DNA from: Liopterus haemorrhoidalis
Lineage: Eukaryota; Arthropoda; Insecta; Coleoptera; Dytiscidae
Assembly: GCA_963971575.1 (NCBI GenBank)
Contig: OZ020611.1
Coordinates: 182,356,535 to 182,420,534, forward strand
Direction of reading: 5' to 3'
DNA length: 64,000 nucleotides
Shown here: piece after piece, positions 53,604 through 63,878 of the stretch
Numbering within the stretch: position 1 is the first letter of the stretch
How the letters are laid out: each line of letters begins with the position of its first letter
Notes under the pieces: model-generated
What the model was told of the DNA's origin: nothing
Database searches by the model: none
Seen by the model: the letters and a program-made list of their open reading frames with translations, nothing else
Translations under genes and position numbers: made by a program

Positions 53604-54348
53604 ATTATTAAACGAGATACTTTTAATTGATACATCGTCGATTATTTGAACAGAGGATAGTTTCATGCCACAATAAAGTGGAGGGAAGTGAGAAACCGAG
53701 AAAAACCAGGATTCGATCTTGGTTGTTTTGGTTAGTAGTTAAGCTTCAGCAACCGCGTCCCGTAAATAATATTTTTTCAGCAATTTTATATTTTCGAAAC
53801 GAAAAATTGGTTTCTTGGTTGAAATCTGGTATTTGCGGTCATACTTTTAGTTTATAAAATTGCAATAAAAATTTAATATTTTTTCTTGATACACGTTTTT
53901 AATTTAATATCCTACATGCTTGATTAAATAAATATCTATATGTTATCTTTTATTGATGGATATTATTTAATTTGTTTTCAGCTATATTTTCGGTGATTAT
54001 TTTAAATAATGAAAGTCTTAACTTTTTCGTTTCTTCATAATAATGGTGCTATTGACAGATTTTTTTTTTTAAATTTCGTTTCGGACCTTTGTTTTATAAC
54101 AATTGGTCAGGAGCTATATACGAATTACTTATTTATTTTTTTTAACTATATATATGTATAAATATTATTTATTTTTAAGTATCTAAGTTAATGGTGATGA
54201 GAGAATATCGTCTAAGAATAAGTTCTGAATAGGTGATATTGCTAGTGAGGCCCGTCACAGCAGGACACTGGTTATGGAGGGAGGCCATGGTATGGTTTAC
54301 AATAGAGATCAGAGTAAGTTAATGATGGTTTACATGAAAACTAAGTTA
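53604..54348. other. Interval between elements, nothing recognised
   Basis: The frame at 53627-53857 (+) has no recognisable domain. No paired repeats seen. Confidence 0.35.
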
Positions 54349-54712
54349 AGGCCTTATCACACTAGAGTTATTATTCAAGTCTAAACTTGGAAAATTAAAG
54401 TCTTCGAATCGAAGTCTTGTGCGTGTGATAGTATGAAGAAAAAACCTAGGTTTTGAAGACCAGGCAAATGAAACAGGATACAATTTCTCGGTCTCTTTAC
54501 CCAGGTTTTACAGCTGATGCGTCTTTGTTTTAAAATAACCTTTCAAAATATAACTGTCAACTGTCATAATTTCACGATGTGCGCATGGGTAAACAAACTT
54601 AAGTCTTAACTAATATTCAAATACCGTGTGATATGTCAAGACCTGAAGACTTGGATCCTGAAAAAAACCTACAAAAATAAGACTTGGATAGCGTTCTAGT
54701 GTGATACGCCTT
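54349..54712. mobile_element. 364-bp MITE with TTA target duplication (Harbinger-like)
   Basis: Ends aggccttatcacactagag and ..ctagtgtgatacgcctt, each next to TTA (54346-54348; 54713-54715). Inner complementary blocks (caagtctaaacttgg / gacttggata) follow. A partial copy lies at 33659-33900. Non-coding. The Harbinger assignment rests on the TTA target only. Confidence 0.7.
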
Positions 54713-55133
54713 TTATATTATGCATATATATTTGTTGCTATTAAGTACCTACTCTATTAAAGCATCGAGTATTTCTTTGTTCGCATTTTTCATATTGACA
54801 GTTGCGGAAGAAAATAATCTTCCCTCTTCAAACCTTCTAAAATTAAAGATAAACTCTTTTAGTTCAATAACAACATTTTTATCGATATTGTAAATACTCG
54901 ATGTTTTTGGTTGGATATAATTCCAATATCTAGGTACGTAAGATAGTTACATCCGATATTAATTATCTTGTGAACCAATACCCATCCCTAGTAAAGATGT
55001 CGAGTTATCGTGCCGTATGTTTCAGTAATATTGAACAGATATATATCTGGATTGATTTTGTCTTTTTCTATCAATACAGTGTACCGGACAAACTAAACTA
55101 AAGAGTAAGAAGAAAAGGAAGAGTAAACTCGGA

Positions 55134-55137
<4 letters not shown>
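54713..55137. other. Interval with a hAT-like terminus
   Basis: ..ccaatacccatccctag at 54974-54990 is the same terminus as at 16735-16748, with 'ccaatatctaggtac' just inside both. The other end was not found. No gene recognised. Confidence 0.4.

Positions 55138-55163
<26 letters not shown>
55138..55163. repeat. (GT)13 microsatellite
   Basis: Uninterrupted gt repeat, not associated with the GT element family (its flanks differ). It accounts for the TH repeats in the minus-strand frame across this site. Confidence 0.9.
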
Positions 55164-55167
<4 letters not shown>

Positions 55168-55189
55168 GTTGTGGGGGTGTTGGGTTGGA

Positions 55190-55480
55190 AGGGTGGTTGG
55201 GAAAGACAGATTGTAGGTAGAGCGGAGACGCGGTGAATGCGAGCGAAGGAGAAGGCAGCGATGTCCATCTCTGGCGGCCGTGTGCCCGCTGCTGCCCGCT
55301 CCCGGCTCGCTGCTCGCTGCCGCGCTCCGTTGCGCAAATATAGCGAGTTTCTTTCTCATCATCCCTAGGCCCTGGGGATCTTTGTTCTGTTGCGTGTGTA
55401 TACTGTAAAGCTCTGTTAGAAAGATCTTATTGATTTTCACGAGCTCTAGACGAGAGGGGAACAACACCGAACACTTGGAC
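55190..55480. promoter_or_regulatory. CpG-rich island: candidate promoter or first exon
   Basis: Marked GC/CpG enrichment (ggcggccgtgtgcccgctgc; gctcgctgctcgctgccgcg) in an AT-rich setting. The plus strand has ATG at 55261 opening 36 codons (SISGGRVPAAARSRL..) before a stop, and the minus-strand frame is longer but ends in microsatellite-encoded repeats. Neither has a recognised domain. It is more likely an untranslated exon or promoter than a protein gene. Confidence 0.4.
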
Positions 55481-55654
55481 ACTGGCCGCTCTATTGCTGC
55501 CTCCACTATATCATACTGACTGACACTTGATTCACAAAAACCACACATTTTATTATTGTTGCAATACCAATATTATTATAATTTATAACATAGATATACA
55601 TAATATTTATACAAAGAACATTTGGTATAAACGTTATATGAATTATTTAAAATG

Positions 55655-56600
55655 CAATGGCGGACATAGCTTGCTAACTTTCAAATGGGGGGGGGGCACT
55701 TGGTTTATGAAATACATATAGGTTAGTTTGATATTTTTCACTTCAGCCATGACAGCTGCCTGTACGAACTAATAAAACACATGCAACACGTTTTGTTTCA
55801 CTTGTCACAATTCAATTAATAACCAAAACTAGTCACGTAATAAGGGAGGGGGGGTGGATGCGGGCACGTGCCTTAAGGTCCAATGAAATTAAAATTTAAC
55901 TAATTTAAAATAATCTTACAGCTAAATAACTTATGCATTTTACAATATACCAATTTAGAATTATATTTTATAAGCTATATTTTATTATGACTATAGTCGG
56001 ATTGCTGATAGGTGACTGTTACATGTATGTATCAAGTAATGCATTCATATAATAATCTAGTTACCATTTTTCAGCGATTTTAATTTTTTTTTTGTTATTT
56101 GTGTTAACTGTCAGTGTCTGGTAATAAATATTAATTAAAATACGGCTTGCGGACAATTATTAAATTCACAAACTTTAATTTTAAATCTGCTGGAATAAAC
56201 AACAAATTATAATCCAAAATTTACGTATAAGTATAAATTTTTCCCTATTTATAATTATTACCTTAAAATTAATAATTTTGTTTGTTTGAGTACTGCTGTA
56301 AATTTATTTCCGCGCTCTAATTAGTAAAGATATCTACGAATTATACTGTTTCTTTCTAATGCTTTGTTTTTTATTCAAATACTTTTGAAGGTTAGTTGTC
56401 AACTTGAGTCACTATACGTTACTATGGGTATGCAAATAATTATAATGATATAGACAGAGAAAGCATATAGTATTGAATATCGATACTTGTAGCAACGAAC
56501 AGTCACTTATCAGCAATCCGACTATAGCATTGAAATTAATAGAGAATGCATATTCCCAAGTTATTTTTATGTTTTCGTAGGTATGTATAATACATTACTT
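55655..56600. mobile_element. hAT-like element (CAGTGGCGTAT family relative) interrupted by a MITE
   Basis: The block ggcacgtgccttaaggtccaatgaaat (55863-55889), the following aatttaaaataatcttacagc and, beyond the inserted MITE, tagagaatgcatattcccaa (56541) match in the same order the complete element at 62949-63689 (ggcacgtgcc..ttaaggtcca; ..cgtacagc; ..aaaatgcatattcccatg). The left side has 'aatggcggacatag..ggggggggcac' (55659), a degenerate version of the terminus; the right terminus (cgccattaat at 56611) is degenerate too. Confidence 0.55.
55994..56524. mobile_element. 531-bp TA-flanked MITE
   Basis: Ends tagtcggattgctgataggt and ..cacttatcagcaatccgacta, with TA at 55992-55993 and 56525-56526. 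The terminal complementarity covers about 27 bp (through gactgtt / aacagtc). Non-coding. It lies within the hAT-like element described for 55655-56600. Confidence 0.85.
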
Positions 56601-56656
56601 CTTATGAATACGCCATTAATCGTCATAATATTATGTTACTTTCAAATCTTCTCGTG

Positions 56657-56817
56657 CCGACCGGCGTAGCTTAGTGGTAACACATGTGTCCTGCATTGCT
56701 AAGGTCTCTGTTTCAAATCCTGTTCAGCCATGGAATTTCCATTACGAAAAATTAGAATTGTCCTGGCTAATTGCCTTAGTAGAAAGGGCCATAAACGTGA
56801 AATAAAAAAAAATAAAA
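56657..56817 (+). mobile_element. tRNA-derived SINE
   Basis: Starts gccgaccggcgtagcttagt: the A box is tagcttagtggt and the B box gtttcaaatcc lies about 40 bp on, giving a tRNA-like head of about 75 bp with a GC-rich 5' start. The body (ccatggaatttccattacga; cgtgaaat) follows and ends in an A-rich tail (aaataaaaaaaaataaaa). Flanks 'cttctcgt' and 'ctctcgtt' suggest a decayed target duplication. It is transcribed by RNA polymerase III and mobilised by a LINE partner; the partner is unknown. Confidence 0.85.
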
Positions 56818-57189
56818 CTCTCGTTGTCAATAAATATCATTATTACTAAAATAATTCAATACAAAAAACATAAAAGCCCATAATGTGCAACACGAATTAC
56901 AATATACGGTTGTTATATATTGTGGCGCTGTCTATGTTGTCATTTGACAATGTAATTAGCAAATATATATTTACTTCGAGTATTATTGCATTGTGATTTT
57001 GAAGATTCTGTACTGAAAATTTCACTCAAATGTGCAAATCTTTACGACAAAGAAACCCAGAACTAAGTCTACATAAATTCCCTGCTGTTTAGAAAAAGTA
57101 GGTAAATTTAAAAACGAAATTAAATAATTAATAGATTGTGCATAGATGTAAGATTTATGTTAATCGATTGAAAATTGATAAAGAAGTTA

Positions 57190-57847
57190 CCCAGCAAACA
57201 TTCAACCATCGGCCGAATGCCGGAAAACTGCTTTTTCTGCTGGTAAATTGCTGGCACTAAAAGTTTGTGCAACGCCAGTATTAATAATATACTTCACATT
57301 TGTATTTCGTACTCCTCCTATACGAAGTACTTTACCAGTATTTTATGAGCACTCCTTATTTTTGTTAATATGTTACATTTTCCTTTTGTTTCACCATCGT
57401 TGAATAAATTTATTCAACGAATAAAGTTGACAATATCGCATCATTCTATTGACACCAACGTTAATTTCTTCATTAATAGTTTAAAGCCGATGCGATATTG
57501 TCAACTTTATTTGTTAAATAAATTTATTCAACGATGGTGAAATGGCCAAATGAGTATTTATTTTGCACCTAACCATTAATTTATTTTAATACTGGGTAAG
57601 TATAAGGTAAATATACATATGTTACATTTGAAATACTAGAGAGTGGGTATAATATAAGCACTCGTCCGTTAGAAATAAATCTTGCAACTAATGCGATTAT
57701 TTTGCACTTTACCGCTGCTGGGTCGGCATTTGATACACCAATGGGCCAGCTAACGGCCACAGGGACACCGGGGTACTGGCCCATTACTTTCAATGCCGGG
57801 GAGTATGTGCTTCTACAGTACTGGCTCGTATAAAAATGTTTGCTGGG
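57190..57847. mobile_element. 658-bp TA-flanked MITE with a nested foldback
   Basis: Ends cccagcaaacattcaaccat and ..aaaaatgtttgctggg, bounded by TA (57188-57189, 57848-57849). GC-rich subterminal sequence (ccggcattgaa-type; ggccgaatgccgg) appears in both arms. The minus-strand frame at 57581-57793 has no domain and is likely a shadow. A 154-bp foldback (57389-57542) is inserted in it. Confidence 0.82.
57389..57542. mobile_element. 154-bp foldback element
   Basis: Arms of about 52 bp: tttcaccatcgttgaataaa .. and its complement ..tttattcaacgatggtgaaa. Each arm contains its own palindrome ttgaataaatttattcaa, so a double hairpin can form. The loop is only about 50 bp. Confidence 0.85.
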
Positions 57848-58318
57848 TAGTTATGAAAGTATGTTCTCTTCAATTTATAGAAAACAATGTTTTCAAAAGC
57901 AGGAAAATTTTAAATGTTTTGAAATATCATTTTTATCTTAACGATGAATTTTAAATAGAAAAAAAAGTATAAACACAAAAATCATTTAAACAGTTTTTAT
58001 GTCTTCCTATGTAATGTCATAGATATTTATTGAAACAGTGTCTTGATATCCATGCCCTGCTAACATTAACGGTTAAATTATATTACCTACGAATATTATT
58101 ACAAATAACCTGCTCATCAAACATGTACATAGGTACCTAATGCTATACTTAATACATCTATAGGTAACAAATACAAATTATGTATACCGCAGTAGTGCAG
58201 AATTAGTCATCTTGGCGCTGCGATCTTAAAAAGTGACTCTATTAAGAAGTGACACGCTCGAATACGCTAACTAGAAGCCAAATTATTGTACTAAATACTG
58301 CAGTACAGTTTGGACTTA

Positions 58319-58864
58319 AAGCTGCGTTCAGAGCTCTTTAATTAATCGACTATAGGCTAGGAGTTGATCACTGTTGATTGTATCTAACAAGTTTGTCTTA
58401 TGGTAACGCGAGCAATCGTTCAGAGCTCTAAATTTAATACGTTATACGTTGTCTATTGTCGATAGTTTTCCAAATTTATATTTAGGAGTTGTTTTAATGA
58501 GACAGACATATAAACACATTGGTTATCTCAGTCTACATCGAAGAGAACGTTTAAATTGTATACCTTTACGTATCCTAACAAAATTTCATCGCGCCGATTA
58601 CAACAAATCTCACCCAAAACTATAAAGACGAACATTATAAGTTAGTTAAAGTCTAAGATAGCAGAATTAGGAAAACGATAATAGATAATAAACATTTTAC
58701 GAAGCCGCCGTAGTTGGTTTAAAGACACACAGATGTCGCACTATTCGTAACGCACTAATTTCCAGAGTTAAAAGAGATTTACTTGAATATTAAAACTATC
58801 TACTAAACTTATCCATAGCGCACAATGCACAGTCAACTAATTTAAAGAGCTCTGAACGCAGCTT
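58319..58864. mobile_element. 546-bp TA-flanked MITE, AAGCTGCGTTCAGAGCTC family, complete
   Basis: Ends aagctgcgttcagagctctt and ..aagagctctgaacgcagctt, an exact inverted match over 20 bp and more, flanked by TA (58317-58318, 58865-58866). A second, internal cgttcagagctctaaattta block lies at 58419. The truncated relative is at 35503-35892. Non-coding. Confidence 0.88.
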
Positions 58865-58866
58865 TA

Positions 58867-60849
58867 CACGTATATTATAGTGTTAAATTTTTGTTGAATG
58901 TTGACAGAAGTTGTGAAAAACTATAAAAGCAGAACATATTGTACTGTTTTTGGTTGTCATTTAAGAAAGGACAAAGATAGGCATCTTAGTTTTTTATTAC
59001 TTTTCCTAAGAAAAATGGAGGTAAAGTTAATATTAGGTCCAAATTTTCGCGAGATGATTATTTTACTTATATACCCACTAAGACACATGTGTAGCGCTTA
59101 AAAATTAAAAAATTTCGCCTATATTTACTCCCATTTTAATAAAATAAAAACGTATTGTGCTTAAATTAACTTGTTCGCTATGTAAATTGACGGCTAAGTA
59201 ATACTGTCGTCAAGCGTATTTCTTTAGATTACAGCGCCGTAACCGGTAATAGTTGATTTAATCAGATCAATTCTGTAAAAAGTTACTGTGTAATAACGTT
59301 ACTACAACATAAAATATTATAAAAAGTATAATGCCTTTCATTTATGATAGTAACTGACCTTGCTCATAGTGACGAATTTAGTTACAATTATAGTAACAGA
59401 GTTACAGAATTGGTCTGAATGTCAAGGCATCGAATTAATTTGTACTTCTAACATATTATGTAAATATTTTTTGAGTAAAATTTTTGATATTAAAGAAAAA
59501 TCTATCCCCAGAAATTGCCAGTATATTTTATCCTTAAAACTTGAAGTCCTCCTTATAAATAAATAAATGGAGAACTTGAAAATGTTGCTTACTGACTGTC
59601 TTCCCCCTTTTTTACGCGTTCGAAGATTGTTTTCCTTATTTTAACTTCAATTAAAAATTTGTGGTTAAAATCGTATTGAATGACACTCACATTCCACATC
59701 AAAAGACATTTCCTTTTAGAGGTTAAATTGATTATGTCAATAGCAGGTGATTCAGCGATACCAACCTACCGCTATTCCACAGCCGCTGTGCTGCGCTGCT
59801 CAAACTAAATGATGTTTTTTCTTATATTAAAAATGGTTCTCTGTTCTTTCTACTTCTGCAAATCGTTTTAAAAATCAACCATCGCTTTTCCACTCCTTCA
59901 GTTCCAGATACCTTTATACCAGAAAACCATTAAAAATGGAACACTGCGGAAATAATTGAAAAATATAAACAATAATAATGAAAAACTATATAGGATTTGG
60001 TTAGTAGTAAGTAAACAAATTAATAGATTTGTTTAGTGGTTAGTATCTTTCCCTAAAAAATATATGCAGTCGTATCGGGTGACCTAAAAATTTTTAATAA
60101 GAAAAACTGAATTTAAAATCTCATTTATACTTTAAAATTGCATTAAACTAGCTAAATATATCTGCATAATATATTTATTTTTATTATTTCTTATTCAAAG
60201 ATTTTTCATATACGTTAGATTTTAAAAATTTAGATCTAGAAAACAATGCTGTGAACACTGCTGGTAGTGTCCCGATACACAGTGTTGTCACGTGCGATTT
60301 CTAATGTATTTATCTACGCAAGTAATAAAAATGAATTGGAAATGGCAACAGCGGCGAGCATTAGTGTGTATGTGTTAGTGAATTTAGGCCGGTGGCCTAA
60401 GCTTAGTTCGTTTATTTTGATTTGAGATAAGTACGCAGACGAGAAACTGGATACAGTGCGTTATTTTAAATCATCCGAGTCACTTTTGAAACCCTAATAA
60501 ATAGAAACGTATGAAAAATATTTTTTATCCGGATTAGGAGATCCGACCATAGAGAAAATAGAAACATATAAACTCAAAAATAAGCAGTATGTGCGTAAAA
60601 AAACGCTTTTTAGCGACTGTAGACCGCTGCGCTGTGTGAAATGAAGAAGACTCAGAGACGCACCCGGACATCCATAAACACCGCTGGTCAATTAAAGTAA
60701 GATGTCATTCACTGTGCATCCAAACTTAAATCATACGTCTTAGTGCTGCTTTGTACTCGACGTAACCCGTTCTAGCGCGGAAAAACCTGATATACATGCA
60801 CCCGAACTCTTCCTGTGTTATTGCAAAAAAAAGCTGCATCCAGTGCATT
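58867..60849. other. Intergenic stretch, nothing firmly recognised
   Basis: The frames at 58898-59101 and 59360-59566 lack recognised domains. 'cattgtactgtttttggttgtcatttaagaaagg' at 58938 could encode a THAP-like start (TYCTVFGCHLRKDKDRHLSF: C-x-x-x-x-C-like spacing with basic residues), but it is too short to call. A GC-richer patch lies at 60340-60400. No inverted repeats were paired. Confidence 0.35.
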
Positions 60850-61018
60850 AACTAGGCAGGGGACAGTTCGAAAGGGGGCACAGAAAGGAAAATTTTGACA
60901 TAATAATTGTATTTAAGTGAGCACCTTTTTTTAGGTCATCACTTGTATTATATAGTGTTTAGGGGGGCCCAATTATAAAATCTTGCCCAGGGCCTGTAAA
61001 AGCTAGTTACGGCCCTGG
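60850..61018. mobile_element. hAT-like short element or end pair
   Basis: 'ctaggcaggggacagttcgaaagggggcac' at the left and 'ttataaaatcttgcccagggcctg..ctagttacggccctg' at the right; the right part matches the left inner flank of the 45951 hAT (attttataattgacctc..; cttgcccaaagcccg in the other strand). It also contains 'gagcaccttttttta', found in that element. A relative of the 45951 family, strongly shortened. Confidence 0.5.
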
Positions 61019-61436
61019 CTCTATCCAGCAGTTTTACAGCAGCGTCTTTTTTACATTCGACAATTTTTGTACTATAATTTATACTTTATACATTCCACTC
61101 ATAAAGTAATTATTATAATCATTACTACTATCAAAAATAGAAAATAAATTATTAAATTATAGGTATTTTTGCTAAAGATTTTTCGCAAAAAGATATTTCC
61201 GACTGATTGAGCAAGAGATGCAGTATATCGCTTGCTTCCATGAACGCCACTGAAGTCACTGAAGATATTTCCGACTGATTGAGCATTAAATTACAAGCCA
61301 CTGTAAATTACTAAATATTTTCAAAAATGTCATATTTTGCCCCCCTCTTGCAAAAAATTCTGCCGGTGTTCATGGTTAAGACGGCATAAATCAATGATTT
61401 AATACCAATATTTGAATCAAGACTTTAAATAACTGG

Positions 61437-61960
61437 CTGGGACATATATGTCCCGATAGCTCCGAATGGTTTAAACTAAAAAGTTTTTTTAGAGGTTTAA
61501 ACTAAAAATTTAAATTCTTGCTTAATATGCGGGTCGTTTGTAAGAAGAATTGCTTTCTTGAGAAGCTTTTCTTTCTTCTATACTTTTTGTTCCTTTTATT
61601 ATATATACACGTACTTGCGTAAATAATATTTGCTGGGACATATAAGCCCCGAAAGATTTTAATTAAAAAGTTACATTTTTGCTTAATATGCGGGTCGTTT
61701 GTAAGAAGAATTACTTTCTTGACAAGCTTTTCTTTCTTCTACTATACTTTTTGTCCCTTTTATTATATATATAAACGTACTTGCGTAAATAATATTTGCT
61801 GGGACATATAAGTCCCGAAAGGTTTAAACTAAAAAGTTACATGCTTTCTTAATATACGGGTCGTTTGTAAGAAGAATTACTTTCTTGACAAGCTTTTCTT
61901 TCTTCTACTATACTTTTCATTCCTTATTCTAGATGTAAATGTCCCAATTCCATCATTTTA
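61437..61960 (+). repeat. Three tandem copies of a ~168-195-bp unit
   Basis: Units begin ctgggacatata[tg/ag]..cccgaaag at 61437, 61633 and 61800. Each contains cttaatatgcgggtcgtttg, taagaagaattactttcttg and acaagcttttctttcttcta. The first unit is longer because of a short inner duplication (ggtttaaactaaaaa twice). Units 2 and 3 are nearly identical, suggesting recent expansion. The 'gggtttaaactaaaaa' motif is shared with PAL copies. Confidence 0.88.
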
Positions 61961-62089
61961 AGAATACTTAAGTTGCTTTGTATTTAACATATCTTGAAAG
62001 TGAAAAATGCTAAGGGAATTATCTTAAAAGAAAGCAGGTTGTCTTTAAAGATAATTCAAATGGTAAAGACATTGGTTTGTATTTTTTCT
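61961..62089. other. Short AT-rich interval
   Basis: Nothing recognised. Confidence 0.3.
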
Positions 62090-62400
62090 TGCGAAGATTC
62101 GGAGAGACAGAGTGCCGTGGACAATGTCCAGTAGTTAGGAGTGTTATGCGCGCGCATCAACATCCAGTAAGCCGAAACGAAACCAAGACAGAAAAATTCA
62201 ATATTAATAACAAGGCGGAGAGCAGAACGGTCCGCATTGCGTCAGCTCGGCTCTTGTACTCCCCTCGGGCTGCACCAATCGTAGCAGGTCGCGAAGCCTC
62301 GATCACTATGAATATGATGAATTTATGGAAGTAATAAAAGTGAGGACTTCCATTGGTCGCGTCTCGCACGGTGGTGGGGTAAAATATGCTTTTGAAAGCC
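62090..62400. promoter_or_regulatory. CpG-rich island with CCAAT boxes: candidate promoter
   Basis: GC/CpG-rich sequence (tgttatgcgcgcgcatcaac; gcgtcagctcggctcttg; cctcgggctgcaccaatcg; ggtcgcgtctcgcacggtg) with CCAAT at 62275 and ATTGG at 62352, in opposite orientation 73 bp apart. The frames on both strands (62077-62334 plus, 62157-62402 minus) have no recognised domain. It resembles the island at 50.6-51.5 kb in composition and CCAAT content. Confidence 0.4.
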
Positions 62401-62948
62401 AACCCACCGCGACAGAAAGTAAATTCTTGATCATATCGATTGACTTACCGTAATATTACCGATGTTATAAACATCAGATTCTACAACGCTACTTCTTTAC
62501 CGTATCTACCGTTACCCTATCTTTTTGCTTTTACGTTATCGACGGACGTTTCATTGTTCATTCACTACTCATTAGTTAGTCTACAGATTTAAATGATGCT
62601 GTGCTGTTACCAATTATAACCAAATTTCATATCAGGCTAGATCAGTGGCGGATTAACTAAATTGAGGCCCTAGACGTAATTCGATTTGAAGGCCTCTAGT
62701 CCCCGAAAAAAAAAAAATGCGTTAAATAATTAAGAAAATATATCTACCTATATATTCAAAAAGAATCATAGTATTTTATTTAACAAGCATGTATGGGGGA
62801 TTTATTTCACGAGGATGAAGTTAACCACACGAGCCGTAGGCGGGGGTTGTAATAATTGAATAAAAAGACACAGGAAGGAGGGTATTGTCTACAATTACAA
62901 TTGTACCGTCCGGGCAAAACCCCTACTCCTAAGAGCTATAATATGAGT
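62401..62948. other. Interval with one hAT-like end
   Basis: 'cagtggcggattaactaaattgaggccctagac' at 62645 is a hAT-type terminus; no partner was found before 62949. Otherwise nothing is recognised. Confidence 0.4.
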
Positions 62949-63689
62949 CAGTGGCGTATTCAAGGGGGGCACTGGGGGCACGTGCCCCGCTTAAGGTCCA
63001 ACGAAATAAAAATTTTACAAATTTAAAATAATCGTACAGCAAAAACACTTGCATTTTACAATACATAAGTTATATTTTATATCTTGAAAATAATAGAAAA
63101 TGCATATTCCCATGTTATTTTTAGGTCTCTGTAGGTATAATCCAAAAATTCTTATTCCGCTATATGAGTTTTTCCGTTCGGTAAGAAATTGTGGCCTAGC
63201 AGCTGGATTTTGAGAATTGAACATATGTACGAGAAATACCGAGACTTACCGAAAATTTAAATAAATATGTATTTATCGAAGAAAAAAAAGTTTGTAAATT
63301 TTGAGGAATATCAAATAAAAGTTTTTGATACATGGATTAACAGTCACATTCTTTTTATTTAATCTCTATTCTTTTTAACAAATAATGAAATGATAATCAA
63401 TTCATTTGGGTCGCGGTCTATTTTTCATACAAAATGGTAAGCACTGCAAAATTCAAATATCCCGAAAGGCTCCGAGCAATTTTTTAAACCAAAAAAGGGA
63501 GAATATTTTACCTTTTTAAATATATTTTATGCTAAATAAACTCAAGTTTTTTTTATTAACGCTTCAGGGGCCACAAAAATAATGTGGGCCATATGCGACC
63601 CGCAATCCTCCAATTGGCCTACTCCCATCCGTCTTATTGATAATATCATAAGTGCCCCCCCCTAACCATGAGTCCTGTATACGCCACTG
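62949..63689. mobile_element. 741-bp hAT-like element, CAGTGGCGTAT family
   Basis: Ends cagtggcgtattcaaggggg and ..agtcctgtatacgccactg; flanks ATATGAGT (62941-62948) and ATATGATC (63690-63697) match at 6 of 8 positions. G-runs (ggggggcactgggggcacgtg) inside the left end pair with agtgccccccccta at the right. A PAL-like fragment lies within (about 63240-63480). The interrupted relative is at 55655-56600. The minus-strand frame at 63015-63224 is not a gene. Confidence 0.75.
63240..63480 (+). repeat. PAL-like fragment inside the hAT-like element
   Basis: 'gaggaatatcaaataaaagtttttgatacatggattaacag' parallels 'gggtatcaaatgaaaacccttagtacgtggattaacgatc' of copy B (15438 onward). Only this part of the PAL body is recognisable. 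Confidence 0.45.
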
Positions 63690-63878
63690 ATATGATCGTC
63701 CTAATGGTGGATGTAAAGACACGTGTTTTTATATTCAAAGAGTGCGTCAGATATTTTAAAATAGTTGGTTATAAAGTTTATGGCCGTTCAAATATCCCCC
63801 ACTACTAAGAGCTCTCTAGTTACCTGCAAGGTCGTGTTCAGTCTCCTTCTTGTGTCTTTTTATTCAATAGTTGTAACA

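Noticed and set aside
55093..55548. 151-residue minus-strand ORF as a host gene
   Set aside because: Its C-terminal part is the GT microsatellite read as TH repeats, and the rest is GC-rich sequence without any recognised domain; better seen as a CpG-rich regulatory island.
58898..59101. Possible THAP zinc finger (YCTVFGCHLRKDKDRHLSF)
   Set aside because: Only the first ~20 residues resemble a THAP start; the following conserved positions are absent and the frame ends, so it cannot be called.
62077..62402. Frames in the 62-kb CpG-rich block as coding
   Set aside because: Both strands are open with no domain or splice support; the CCAAT boxes and composition favour a regulatory region.
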